A stretch of 64,000 nucleotides of DNA, from contig MCFG01000093.1 in assembly GCA_002104895.1 (NCBI GenBank), positions 1 to 64,000 on the forward strand. The letters are read 5' to 3'. The notes beneath the pieces were generated by a model, which worked only from the letters and a program-made list of their open reading frames with translations, made no database searches and was not told the DNA's origin. Below are positions 12,787-24,864 of this stretch, in pieces (position 1 is the stretch's first letter; each line of letters starts with the position of its first letter). The DNA is from Anaeromyces robustus (lineage: Eukaryota > Neocallimastigomycota > Neocallimastigomycetes > Neocallimastigales > Neocallimastigaceae). The translations under genes and the position numbers were made by a program.

Positions 12787-13533
12787 ATGGTGGAAATAAA
12801 AAATATACCAACTAGAGATATAGTTAATGAACCAATACAGCAGCAAATAAATTCTTCTTCTGATTCAATAATAATAGAAGAAGTATTAAATAATTCTTCA
12901 TCTTCTAATATTATAGAAGATGAAAAAGAAGTAGACATAAGTAATTCAAGACAACATATAATGATTAAAAGAAAATCAATTATAGTAGATATACCTGTAC
13001 GTAATCAATCCCAAACTTTAATATATAATAAAGCTAAAAAAGAAACAAGAAATATAGGCTTTTTTCAACAATTTTTAGTAAAAAGAATATATATAGTAGC
13101 TTTTGTATCTTTTATAGTGTTATGGGTACTTGATATATTAAATGGATTATTTATAGAAACATTTGTAAAAAATATAAAAAATACCAATGAAGTTGGCTTA
13201 GATTCATTTTCAAATAAACATCAAGTATTGGCTATATTATATGCATGTTTAATAGGGCCAATTTGGGAAGAAATAGTTTTTCGTAGAGTTATCTTTAAAT
13301 TATTATGTAGATTTTCAAATTTAATCGCTTATGTCATATCTAGTTTTTTATTTGCTTTTTATCATTTTGGTTTTAGTTTTACTCATTTTAAAAGCGAAGT
13401 ATACAATTTACCTTTTTATTTCCTTGTAGGTATAAATTTAGCTTATACTTACAATTATGATGGCTATATATTAGCTTCAATACTTTCTCATTTATTATAT
13501 AATTGTACAACAACATTGTTAGAACATGTTTAA
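12787..13533 (+). CDS. CPBP-family (Rce1/Abi-like) membrane protease
   Basis: An uninterrupted 248-codon paralogue of the gene at 8.7 kb, with all three family motifs intact: EEIVFRR (E-E-x3-R), FAFYH (F-x3-H) and HLLYN (H-x3-N). Hydrophobic segments lie at roughly residues 98-118, 140-160, 180-195, 208-225 and 232-245. The first 75 residues are polar and rich in Ser, Asn and Glu, ending in the shared IIVDIP segment. The charged linker, the F-x2-FL(V/L)-x-R entry into helix 1 and the YDGY motif before motif 3 are conserved between the two copies. The family cleaves substrates within the membrane; the substrate here is unknown. A bacterial origin is possible, since gut fungi take up many rumen bacterial genes and these copies lack introns, but the sequence alone does not show it. 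A poly-T tract follows the stop directly. Confidence 0.87.
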   Translation: MVEIKNIPTRDIVNEPIQQQINSSSDSIIIEEVLNNSSSSNIIEDEKEVDISNSRQHIMIKRKSIIVDIPVRNQSQTLIYNKAKKETRNIGFFQQFLVKRIYIVAFVSFIVLWVLDILNGLFIETFVKNIKNTNEVGLDSFSNKHQVLAILYACLIGPIWEEIVFRRVIFKLLCRFSNLIAYVISSFLFAFYHFGFSFTHFKSEVYNLPFYFLVGINLAYTYNYDGYILASILSHLLYNCTTTLLEHV

Positions 13534-16110
13534 TTTTTTTTTTTTTTTGTTTCTTTTTTTTTTTTTTTTTTTTTATTTGTAATAAAAAGAAAAAAAAAAA
13601 AAGACAATTAACAAATAATTCAACGTTTAACAACCACAAAATTTTGTATATTATAAATAATATATATATTATTTATATTAATGAAATAAAAAAAAAATAC
13701 TTTTTATATTTTCAGTAATAATTATAATAATTACAATAAAATAATTTTAGTTATAATAATTACAACGATAAAAGAAATGACTTAATTTATGTAATTAAAA
13801 TTAATAATTTTTTTTTTTCTTTTTAAAAAAAAAAAATCCACATACACACATAAAAAACTGTATTTTAATAATAATAATTTATTAAATATTATAAGTAAAT
13901 TTGATTAAGTTTATTAAGTTTATTAATGAAGAATAATTATTACCCATATATATGAGAAAAATAAAAAAAAAAGTTTAATGAATAATTAATTAAAATAAAA
14001 ATAAAAAAAATTAAAATTTTTTTAAAACAAAAACAAAAACAAAAACACACACACAAAAAAAAAACAAAAAACAAGAATTATATATATTTAAAAAACAGTT
14101 ACAACAAATATCTACAATTAAAAAAATAAAAAAATAAAAAATTTAAATACTTTTTAGTTAAAAAATTAAATAATATTTTTTTTTTCCAATTCATTTTTCT
14201 AAAATGATTTGTGTGTAATTATTAATTAACTTTTTATTTTTTTTTCTTTTTTTTTTTCAAAAATGATTTGTGTGTAATTATTAATTAACTTTTTATTTTT
14301 TTTTCTTTTTTTTTTTCAAAAATGATTTGTGTGTAATTATTAATAAACTTTTTTTTTTTCTAGAATGATTTGTGTGTAATTATTAATTAGCTTTTTATTT
14401 TTTTTCCAAAATGATTTGTGTGTAATTATTAATTAGCCTTTTATTTTTTTTTCTGTAATAATTATTTAAAATTTATAAAAGTATACATAAAATTATACAA
14501 AAGTATATGATTTAAATGTTAATTTACTATTACTTTTAATTTATATTTTTTTATTTTATCTATTGATTTTTACTATATAGAATATTGGATTAAATGAAAA
14601 TATAATTTATAAATATTTATAAATAATATGAATTTCATATATATATATATATATGTATGAAAAGGGAAAAATATATATATATATTTAATATATGAATAAC
14701 TATTCTTTATTATTAAAATACAAATAAAACTGTTCTAATGTATATATAAAAAAAAATAAAAAAAAAAATGTATTAAATATGTATTTTATTCCTTTTATGT
14801 TAATATTAATAAACTAACTTAATTCATTAATTGTTTTTTTTTTTTTTTTTTTTTATATGTAAATCATCTGCATTTTTTTTTCTTTTCTTTGAAATGTAAT
14901 TATATTATAATAATTTAATTAAAAAAATTAATAATAAATGCAGAGTCATACACCATACTACTTTTAAAAGTATTTCCTTTTATAGTATACATAATAGAAA
15001 GTAAATTATTAATAAAATAATTAATATAAAATAAATTAATAATGATAATCCTAATTCTTATAATAATTTTTTTAATATTCTTTTTTTTTTTTTATTATTA
15101 TTATTATTAAATAATAAAGGGTTAAAAAATCTATTTAAAGCAAAAACAATTTATTAATGTTTAAAACAGGTTTATTTTTATAAAAAAAAAAAGAAAATAT
15201 TAAAAAAATATATTAATATAGTAGAAACTAAAACAAAAATTTTTAAAAAATGTTTTAAAATTATAATTTAAGAAATTAAAAAAAAAAAAGTTTCTTTTTT
15301 ATTTATAAACAAAAAACTAAAGATTATTCCTTTCAATCCTGTAAAAAAGAAAAATAATAATACAGATGATAATTAAAATCGCTGGATACTTTATTGATTA
15401 ATCATTAAAAATATTTTAGCATACTTATTTAATTTTTTATATATTTTATATTTTATATTTTTTTTATTTTTTTTTTATTTTCATTTTTATTTTTATTTGA
15501 AAAAAGCCATTATATGGATAAAATATAATTTAATATATTAAAATTGTAAACATATTATTGATAAAGCCATAAGATAAAATTTATATTTTTCGCTAATAAT
15601 AATTTTAAATACAAAAGAATTATTTACTAACAATATTATTTAAATATTATTATATTATATATAATATGTTTTTTTTTATATTATAGAAATTGAGTATTAA
15701 AAAAGAAGTCAATAAATCTTTTCCAAATTTTTTATGTTATTTTTTTTTATAGTATACATTATAGAAAATCAATGACCACATGAATTAGTCTTTGATATTT
15801 ATTATAGTTATTTATTGAAATATTTTTTTGATATTTAATTAATCATAAAAAAAAATAATTTATATTGACTAAAATATATACATATTTAAGTGAAGAAAAA
15901 TTAATTAAATATTTAAATAAAGTTTTAATATTATTATATTAAAAAAATAATTATATATATTACTATACTATCTATTATTTATACTTTACTTATATTTCAT
16001 ATTTATACATTTATACCTATAAACAATTTTTATCTATTTATCTATAACTTAAATATGAGAAGAATAAAGTAAGAAGTGTGAAAGGTGAAAAAGAAACGCG
16101 CAAATGAAAA

Positions 16111-16150
<40 letters not shown>
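13534..16150. other. AT-rich intergenic region
   Basis: No gene is seen. It contains poly-T/A runs directly after the CPBP stop codon, the 59-bp minisatellite at 14.2 kb, and two copies of a 20-bp string close to TTTTATAGTATACATAATAG at about 14979 and 15748. A short AAAT array at about 16110-16142 precedes the ankyrin debris. Confidence 0.6.
14201..14453. repeat. 59-bp minisatellite, five copies
   Basis: Copies start near 14201, 14260, 14318, 14363 and 14408. Each begins with a well-kept core, ATGATTTGTGTGTAATTATT followed by AAT(T/A)A, and ends in a T-rich tail. The first two full periods are 59 and 58 bp; later ones shorten to about 45 bp as the T tail shrinks. The core keeps its G positions while the tail drifts in length. 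Confidence 0.85.
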
Positions 16151-16157
<7 letters not shown>

Positions 16158-16179
16158 TAAAAATAAGGATAATAATAAT

Positions 16180-16755
16180 GTTACAAATGATATTAATTAT
16201 TTAGAGAATAGTATTATAAATAATAAAGAAAAAAAGTTATTACAAAAATAGGCTAATTTCAAGATATGATATTAAATATATAAATTAAATGCTAAATGCT
16301 GTGATTAGAATTAAAAATTTAAAATTAATAAAGTATATTATTGTTGAGGATGAAAAATATCAATTCTGTAATCTTAATTTTATGAATATTAATGGTATAA
16401 TATCCTGTTATTACTACAGTTCAATCTGATAATATTAAAATTCTTGAATATTTATTGAAACATGATTTAATTGCAATGTAAAGAACAACGCTGGTATTAC
16501 ATTATTATTAACAATTTGCTTTCATTATCAACAATATAATACAGTAAATATTTTATAAAGGTATAATATAAATATAATGGAAAAAAGATACCAATGGAAA
16601 TTATATATTTTAATGAAAGCTATTTATATGGAAATTATACTTTAATAAAAGTTATTTATAATAATTATTATAATATTGTAAATTATTAATTTAGAATGTA
16701 AAAATAATTTAGGCAATTCTTTTTTAGATACTGTTTTTTATCAAAGAAAATAAAG

Positions 16756-16789
<34 letters not shown>

Positions 16790-17215
16790 CATTTTTATTA
16801 AAACAAAATAGTAATATTTCCTTAGATGGACGTTTTAGAAAGGAAAATATTATCATTCCTATTATCAAAATGAATATATACTTTATGAAAGATAAATTAG
16901 AATTGATTAATATTTTAATTAATAGTAATACTAATGACATTGATATTTCTGGAAATTATTTATTATTAGTTATGGCTATTCAAAAAAAAAAAAAAAAAAA
17001 AATCATTAGAATTATATTAGTTAAATAATGGTGCCAATACAAATTTTATTATAAAAGAGTAGGTTAATATTTAGTTATAGAAATTGGAAATGTAGACATT
17101 TATAAAATATTATCATTCAAGATAATAAATATGTTAACAATATTAATTGAATGTATATTAGATATTAATATTGTTGATGAAAATGGGAAATAGTTTATTA
17201 GCACAGGAAATAATG

Positions 17216-17248
<33 letters not shown>

Positions 17249-17370
17249 TATATTTATTCGTTTTCTTTTAAATAATGGTGTAGTTTAATACTTATTTTAA
17301 GAAATTATGATACTTGAATTATTATAATTAATAGATTATTATTACAAGAAGATGAATATAGAAAATGAAT
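16180..17370 (+). pseudogene. Decayed ankyrin-repeat gene
   Basis: Ankyrin-like segments appear in changing forward frames with many stops and frame changes. Near 16320-16380 is LKLIKYIIVEDEKY; near 16420-16480, SDNIKILEYLLKHDLIAM; near 16480-16555, NNAGITLLLTICFHYQQY with a T-x-LLLTI helix; near 16880-16980, LELINILINSNTNDID then SGNYLLLVMAI; near 17025-17060, LNNGANTNFIIK; near 17140-17190, LIECILDINIVDENGK. Spacing is roughly one repeat per 100 bp. Poly-A/T insertions (about 16757-16787, 16982-17001 and 17217-17231) interrupt it. No stretch is long enough to be functional. Ankyrin proteins are abundant in anaerobic fungi, so this is probably a dead family member. Ends are approximate. Confidence 0.6.
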
Positions 17371-17501
17371 ATATTCTAATTCTATAATATTCTAAAGTCT
17401 ATTATATATAAGTTTATATATTAATATATACCCTATTCCATATTCTTTTTTTCCTACAGACTTAAAAAAAGAAAATAAGATTTTATTTTGTTTTATTTAA
17501 A

Positions 17502-17532
<31 letters not shown>

Positions 17533-18322
17533 TTTGTTTTTATTTACTTTACTTTGATTCCTATTTTATATTACACATATCCTATTCTAATCCTATTCTA
17601 TTTTAATTTAATTTTTATTTGATATATTATTTTGACATATCTTATTTCATTTTAATTTGATTCCTATAATTTATTTTTACATATCATATTCCAATTTAAT
17701 TTTAATGATATAACTATGTTTTTTTTATATGAAAAATAATAAAAAAAAATAATATATATATATATATATAATAGATATTATTATTTTAATTATTTTATTT
17801 AATTTTTTTCATTTCATCCACAGTATTTTTTTTTTTTTTTAATAAATATTATAATTATTATGCTTATTTTTATATAAATAAAATATGAAAATAATATAAT
17901 CATTATTTTCATATTTTAATTATATGTATATGATATATAAACATTTTATATAATTTTTATTATACTTTTAATAAAGTGATAATAAGGAAAAAAAAATAAT
18001 GTATTAATTTAATATTATTTAATTAAAAAATATTTATTACAAAAAACTTATTTTTCTTTATTTCTATATATTAATTGTTATATTATATTATTTTACCTTC
18101 TAAGAGGTGGGGAATAATAAATAATAAATTTATTATTACTCATTTATTTAATTATTTTTTTTTTGGTTTGAAATAATTAATTTTTATATATTTGTATCAT
18201 ATTTGTAGAATATTTGTTATAATTAATATAATTTATTCATTTATGTTTCATTATATAATTAAATATATGGTCAAAATTAAAAAAAAAAAATTAAAATATT
18301 TCATTTTTTAAAATAGTTTATA

Positions 18323-18568
<246 letters not shown>

Positions 18569-19821
18569 ACAGAACAAACTTTCCTATTTATTTACTAACT
18601 TTATCACTTTTTTTTTCTCTCATTTATTCTTTTATATAATATAAATTTATTTTTTAATATTTTTCTTTTTCTTTCTTTTTTCATTTAATATTTACAAAAT
18701 ATTTTATGTATTTTTTTTACTTATTTTTTATTATTATTATAATATCCATCATAACATCATACCATCATACCATAAATATCATTAAATATTAGTATATTTT
18801 ATAGGACAATTATTGGTATTTATTATTAATTGTATTGGCCATATATAGTGAATATAAATATTTATATTATTTTAAGTATTTCATACATATTAAAATAAAA
18901 TATAAAAGGAAATTAAGAAAAAACATAAAAAACATAAAAAAAAAAAAAAAAAAAAAGATTTTTGATTATAATTTTCTTGTATATATTAATAATAAATTTA
19001 ATAAAATATAAAAATATATTTTAATATTAGAATTTTTTATATTATGGAATGTTAAGTTTACTGAAATAAACTAAAACCTTAAATTTTTTTTATTTATTCT
19101 TCATTATATATTTATTTTATTTATTTATTTATTTATAAATTTATTTTAATTTTTATTAATTTATTACAATATAATAATAATATATTTAAAATAGCTATAT
19201 TGATAAAAGAATATATAATAGTTTATATTTTAAATATATTAAAATATAAAAATAAATAAAAAAAAAATCATTCTTCTTCTTTAATTTATTTACATTTATA
19301 GTAATAGTTTTATGTAAATAATATAAATAATCTAATACATTTGTTTTATAAAATGTAATAAAAAAAGAATAAATGTAATAAAATTGATGTAATAAATAAT
19401 CAAAAATGTAATATAAATATATTAAAAAAAAAACGTAATAAACCATGAAATAAAATAAAAATCACAGAAAATAAAAAAAATTTTAAAAAAAAAAAAAAAA
19501 AGACTAATATTTAATATAATATAAAACAAATTGCAAAACATAATATAAATATATTATATATAATAAAATATGCATCATAATATAATTAAATTTAAATCAA
19601 ATATATTTTAATATATATTTTAATATCTATCAAAAATTTCATCTATTTTATTATTGGTAATAAGATTAGATAAATTCGTATGAAATAATCCTTTTTTTAA
19701 AAAAAGAAAAAACGTTTTACAAATATAGAAATTCTATTATAATACTTAATATATAAAATTATATTGTATAATATATTAGAAAATTAAAATTTATTACTTG
19801 TACAAATTCAGTAATTTATAT

Positions 19822-19824
19822 TAA

Positions 19825-19891
<67 letters not shown>

Positions 19892-19936
19892 ATATATAAA
19901 TAAATATATAAATAAATAAATAAATAAATAAATATA

Positions 19937-20023
<87 letters not shown>

Positions 20024-20044
20024 ATATATATATATATATAAATA

Positions 20045-20087
<43 letters not shown>

Positions 20088-20092
20088 GTCAA

Positions 20093-20127
<35 letters not shown>

Positions 20128-20152
20128 GTCAATAAATAAATAAGTAAATAAT
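19822..20152. repeat. (AAAT)n microsatellite, about 330 bp
   Basis: TAAA units with interspersed TATA and TCAA variants. It is the second of four AAAT arrays in the window, all with the A-rich strand on the plus strand. Confidence 0.95.
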
Positions 20153-21600
20153 AAATAGGACAATTGTAATATAGTAAAACTAATATTATTACTGTTACTG
20201 ATAATATAATTACTATAAAGTAAAAAAGTTATAAAAGATACCAATAAAAATTAAATAAACAATGATGGAGTCATTTCTATTAATTCCTTAAAATATATGA
20301 GTTTTTTAATTATCTTAACTTCATAATATAATATAATACAAAATATTTTTTTAATAAATTATTATTGAATATATTTATTATATATCATAAATATATATTA
20401 ATTTTTATTATTTTTTTATTATTTTTTTTCCTTTTCATTTTTATAGTATTTTTTTTATTTTTTTTTTAGAAAAAAAATTTTATTTATATTATATTATAGT
20501 TTTAAGATATAATTAAAGCAATATATATAATATATGTATTTTATTATAATCTAATATATTACTAATTAATAAATTGAAATAAATTAATTTCGTTATTATA
20601 TTTTATTTATTTTTTAATAATTTTATTATATTGCAATTATTATATGATTTATATTATATAATAAATATTAATTATTTGTAGCTAAAAAATTTATATATAT
20701 ATATTATTTATTAATTATTTATTATATTTGTTATATATCATTTATTTTTCCTTTTATATTATAAATTATATTATTATTATATTACGCTATTTTATTCTAA
20801 TTTATTTTATTTATTTATAATAATTAATTTTAAATAAAACAAAACAAAATAAATCATAATTATAAAAAATAAAAAAAAAAAAACAAAAAAAAAAAAAACA
20901 AAAAAAAAAAAATAAAAAAAATAAAAGAATAAAAAAAAAATAAAAACAAATAAAAATAATAAAAAAAATAATAAAAAAAATAATATAAAAAAAGAAATAC
21001 AGTAGAAAAATTTAAAAGAAACGAAACTAAAAAAAAAAAATAAAAATAAAAATAAATAAATTAATAATAATAATCTTTGAATTTAAAATTAAAATTAAAA
21101 TTAATCAAAAAGGAAAACAAAAAATATATATATTTTATTGTTGATGGATTTAAAATAATTTAAAAGATTTTAATGTATTCAATTTTTATTATAAATAATT
21201 AAAGTTTTATTATTAGAAACAAATATATCGAATATTACACATCAATAAATTAAATATTTGAGGATTATACCGTTTTTAAAGATCCAAATTAAAATATAAA
21301 AAAAAAAAAACAAAAAAGAAAATAAAAAACTAAAAACAAGAATTATAAAAAGTTTAAATAAAAGAGAAAAGTCAACAAATTAAAATATTACAAGAACATA
21401 AAGTAAATTTCATTCTATTTTATTTTTTATTTTTTATTTTTTTTTGTATTTTTTAAATATTGAGAATAATATTTATAAGCAATATATGGAAAAAAAATAA
21501 TAATAATAAATAAAACTGATATTACAATAAGAAAAATAATAAATTGCATTTCAATATATATTATTATTATTAGTAATAGAAAGTGTAATAAAATTAAATG

Positions 21601-21872
21601 TTAGCTTTAAGAAAACAATTATTTAAAGAAAAAGTAGAACAAAACTTTAAGGTGTATAATATATAAACAACAAAATAAAATAATTAGAGAATACAATCGT
21701 CAAATAAAAAAAGGAATTAAATAAATAATTTTAGTACATTTCATATGATAGGTAGTTAAATGTTATAATAGATATCGACAAAAAAAATATAGGAATGAAA
21801 ATTAAGAGGAATTAAAAATAAAGCAATATTTAGATTTATTTATTTTTTATACAAAAGTTGAAAATATTTAAT
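21601..21872 (+). pseudogene. Possible gene fragment with IQ-like motif
   Basis: Two short coding-like segments: MLALRKQLFKEKVEQNFK at 21598-21651, and, after a stretch with IIREYNRQIKKG, VVKCYNRYRQKKYRNEN at about 21752-21804, then EELKIKQYLDLFIFYTKVEN. The second resembles an IQ motif followed by a helix. Stops separate the segments and I could not build a consistent splice model. It may be debris or chance. Confidence 0.2.
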
Positions 21873-23045
21873 ATTAAATTTACATAAAAAGAAAATTTCA
21901 AAATTATTATTTAGAAACAACAGTAGTAACAAACAACAGTAGTAACAATAATAATAACAATATCGAAACTATTTTTTTTTTAATTTTTAAAAGTTAATGT
22001 ATAATTAAAATTTAAATTTTATATAGAAGAATATTATATAATATCAAATTAAATATATTCATCAGTATAATATATTTAATATAAAGTTAATATTAATATC
22101 AATAATATAAATTTAAAAAGAACCAGTTAAATAATAGATATAAATAATAATAAAAAAAGAATAACTATCCATTTGTTTTTTTCTTTGTTATTTTTTTTTT
22201 TAACTCTATTTATTTTCAATATATTTAAATAATTTATAAAAGTAAAAATTTAATAATACAAATATATTAATATTATTTTTTATTAGAAATTTATTTATAT
22301 ATTTATATATTTTATTTTTAGGAATTAGAAGATAAATCAAATATTCAATATTCAATATTCAATATTTAATATTCAGTATTCATTTATATATTACCATCAT
22401 TTCTATTTTGTATAGAGATATCAATTATTAATTTAAGAGTTTATTATTGTCTTTCTTATTTTTATTTCGTTAAATTATTCATTATTAAAAGGTAAATAAA
22501 TTTTTATTTATATTAAAAACAAATATATATAAGCTTTTTTAATGTTTGATGTTTTTAATAATTTATTTAATGTTTTTATATATGATATAAAATATTTGAT
22601 ATATATTTAATATTTAATATATTATAATTTTATTTGACTTATTATAATATTATTACATACAATATTGATGTACAAAAATAAATATAGAAAGAGTTAAAAA
22701 AAAAAATAAAATTCTATTATTTTTTTTTTTTTTTTAAGAAAGTCAATTATTATATATGAAAATTTGTTGTATTATGTAAAATATAAGAAAATAAATTTTT
22801 TATAGAAAATAATTTTATTATAATAAAAAAAGTCATTGATATAATTCATATTATTAACATATTAAATACAAATATATCAAAATAAATTAAGAAATATAAA
22901 TAGTTATTCTTTTCATATAAATATTATTATTAAAGATTAAAATAAACATTATTACTATCTTTTAAGAATATTTTCTTATATATATATTTAAAAAAAAAAA
23001 TACATTAAAAATAATAATCAAACAAATAAATAATTAATTAAAAAG

Positions 23046-23088
23046 AAATTGAAACATGTGAAAATTTCAATAAATTTATGATTGTATA
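23046..23088. repeat. Dispersed 43-bp motif, copy A
   Basis: It starts AAATTGAAACATGTGAAAAT and matches 40 of 43 bases with a second copy at 47873-47915. Both copies are followed by AAT microsatellite within tens of bases. The motif contains TTGAAA...TTTCAA inverted symmetry. It lies about 490 bp upstream of the OGT-like start. Confidence 0.7.
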
Positions 23089-23431
23089 GTTAGAAATAAT
23101 ATATAATAATAATAATAATAATAATAAAGTAATAATAAAAGTATAATAAGAATATAAATATTTTAGTTAAACAAGATTAATTTATAAAATATAATATACA
23201 CAATAAGTATTAATAACTGTAACTAGAAAAAATAAAATAAAATATAGAAGTATTAAAGTTAAAATTTAATAGTTAATGTTAAAATTAAAGAAATATAGGA
23301 TAACAACAACAACAAAAAAAATATTACTAAAAAAAGTTTTGGAATTAACACATATATTTTAAATTAATGATTTTGAAATTAAATATTTTATTGATTAAAA
23401 AAGTTAATGATTTATAAATAAATATATACAA

Positions 23432-23433
<2 letters not shown>

Positions 23434-23523
<90 letters not shown>
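23434..23523. repeat. (AAT)n array upstream of the OGT-like gene
   Basis: About 30 AAT units ending some 57 bp before the ATG at 23581, in the probable 5' leader. A shorter AAT run lies at 23104-23128. Confidence 0.95.
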
Positions 23524-23526
<3 letters not shown>

Positions 23527-23580
23527 GAATAAATAATAACTATAATTACTATTAAATAAAAAACTTTTTTAAAAAATAAA

Positions 23581-24827
23581 ATGACAATGACTTCTTATTC
23601 TAAAAATTTACCAAAGAAATTACCTCAATTATCTGTTCATGATCATTTATGGAATCAAGCTCAAACTCAAATATTAAATAGCGATTTTATATATCAAAAG
23701 TCATCGAGTAGAAGTACCGATTCTCTAAATTCATTTGATAATAATACCAAAACACAACAATCACAGGTTTCTTCATCAAATCAAATTATAGATAATATAA
23801 AGAAAAATAATACCAAGAAAAAATCTATTTCTCAACAATATTCAAATCAAAATATTAATCCTGTCAATATGTCTAATAGATTTCCATCTCATCAAGCTAA
23901 TTTATTAAATGGTAATAATATACAAATTATATCACCTCCACAAAATACGCCTTCACCGGGAAATCCTTATCCACTTAATATTAATAATACCTCCCTAATA
24001 CAACAACAACAACAACAGCAATTGATAGCCAATACCCTGCTGCAACAACAAGCAAAAAATCAGAAAATAGTATCGATTGCTAATAATCCTTTAAATCAAC
24101 CTCAACAACAACCTACCCAACAAAATCAAACCTTTATGGAACCAAATCAACTTCCAAATGGTGTTCCAATAGCAAATCCTAATCCACATCGTATACAACC
24201 TCAAGCATATTATTATCAAAATCATCATTCACTAAATTCATATAATGGAATGCATTTACAAAATATGGATTATCCACCAGATTTTCGTATAATGGCTTAT
24301 AATTATGCTATACCTCAACCATTAGCTCAACAGATACCAGTTCAAGCCTATTATTCAAATCCTAATATAAATAATTATGATTATACTGCCAATTCAAATA
24401 ATAATAAAGTTATTATAAATCCAGAATTATTAAATGGTATTGCAAGGATGTTAGATAATCAAAACTTTTTATCCTCTCCTATGTCAACAGATAGTAGTAG
24501 TAGTAATGTTGGTATTGTAGGTGGTTCAAATGATACCAATAATATATCAAATCATCATTTTCTATCGCAAAATGGGACAATACAAATACCACCACCTCAA
24601 CCTCATCCTAATAATTATCCAAATTTAATATCATCATTATTACCAACACAAAAATTAGCTTCTTCATTACAACAACAACAAATACAGCAACAACTTCAAA
24701 AATTCCAATTACAACAAACTTTACAAAAAAATCCTACCCTTACTCAATCTAATTCTAAACAAGGTATATCACTACAACAAACAAATCAACAACAATTACA
24801 ACTTTTACAACAACAACAATTACAACT

Positions 24828-24864
<37 letters not shown>

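Noticed and set aside
14201-14453. CRISPR-like repeat and spacer array
   Set aside because: The 'spacers' are T-rich tails of variable length, and the setting is a eukaryotic nuclear genome. It is a minisatellite.
16686-16940. Minus-strand frame of 84 codons
   Set aside because: It runs antisense across the ankyrin debris and includes a poly-Lys run from poly-T. No coding character.
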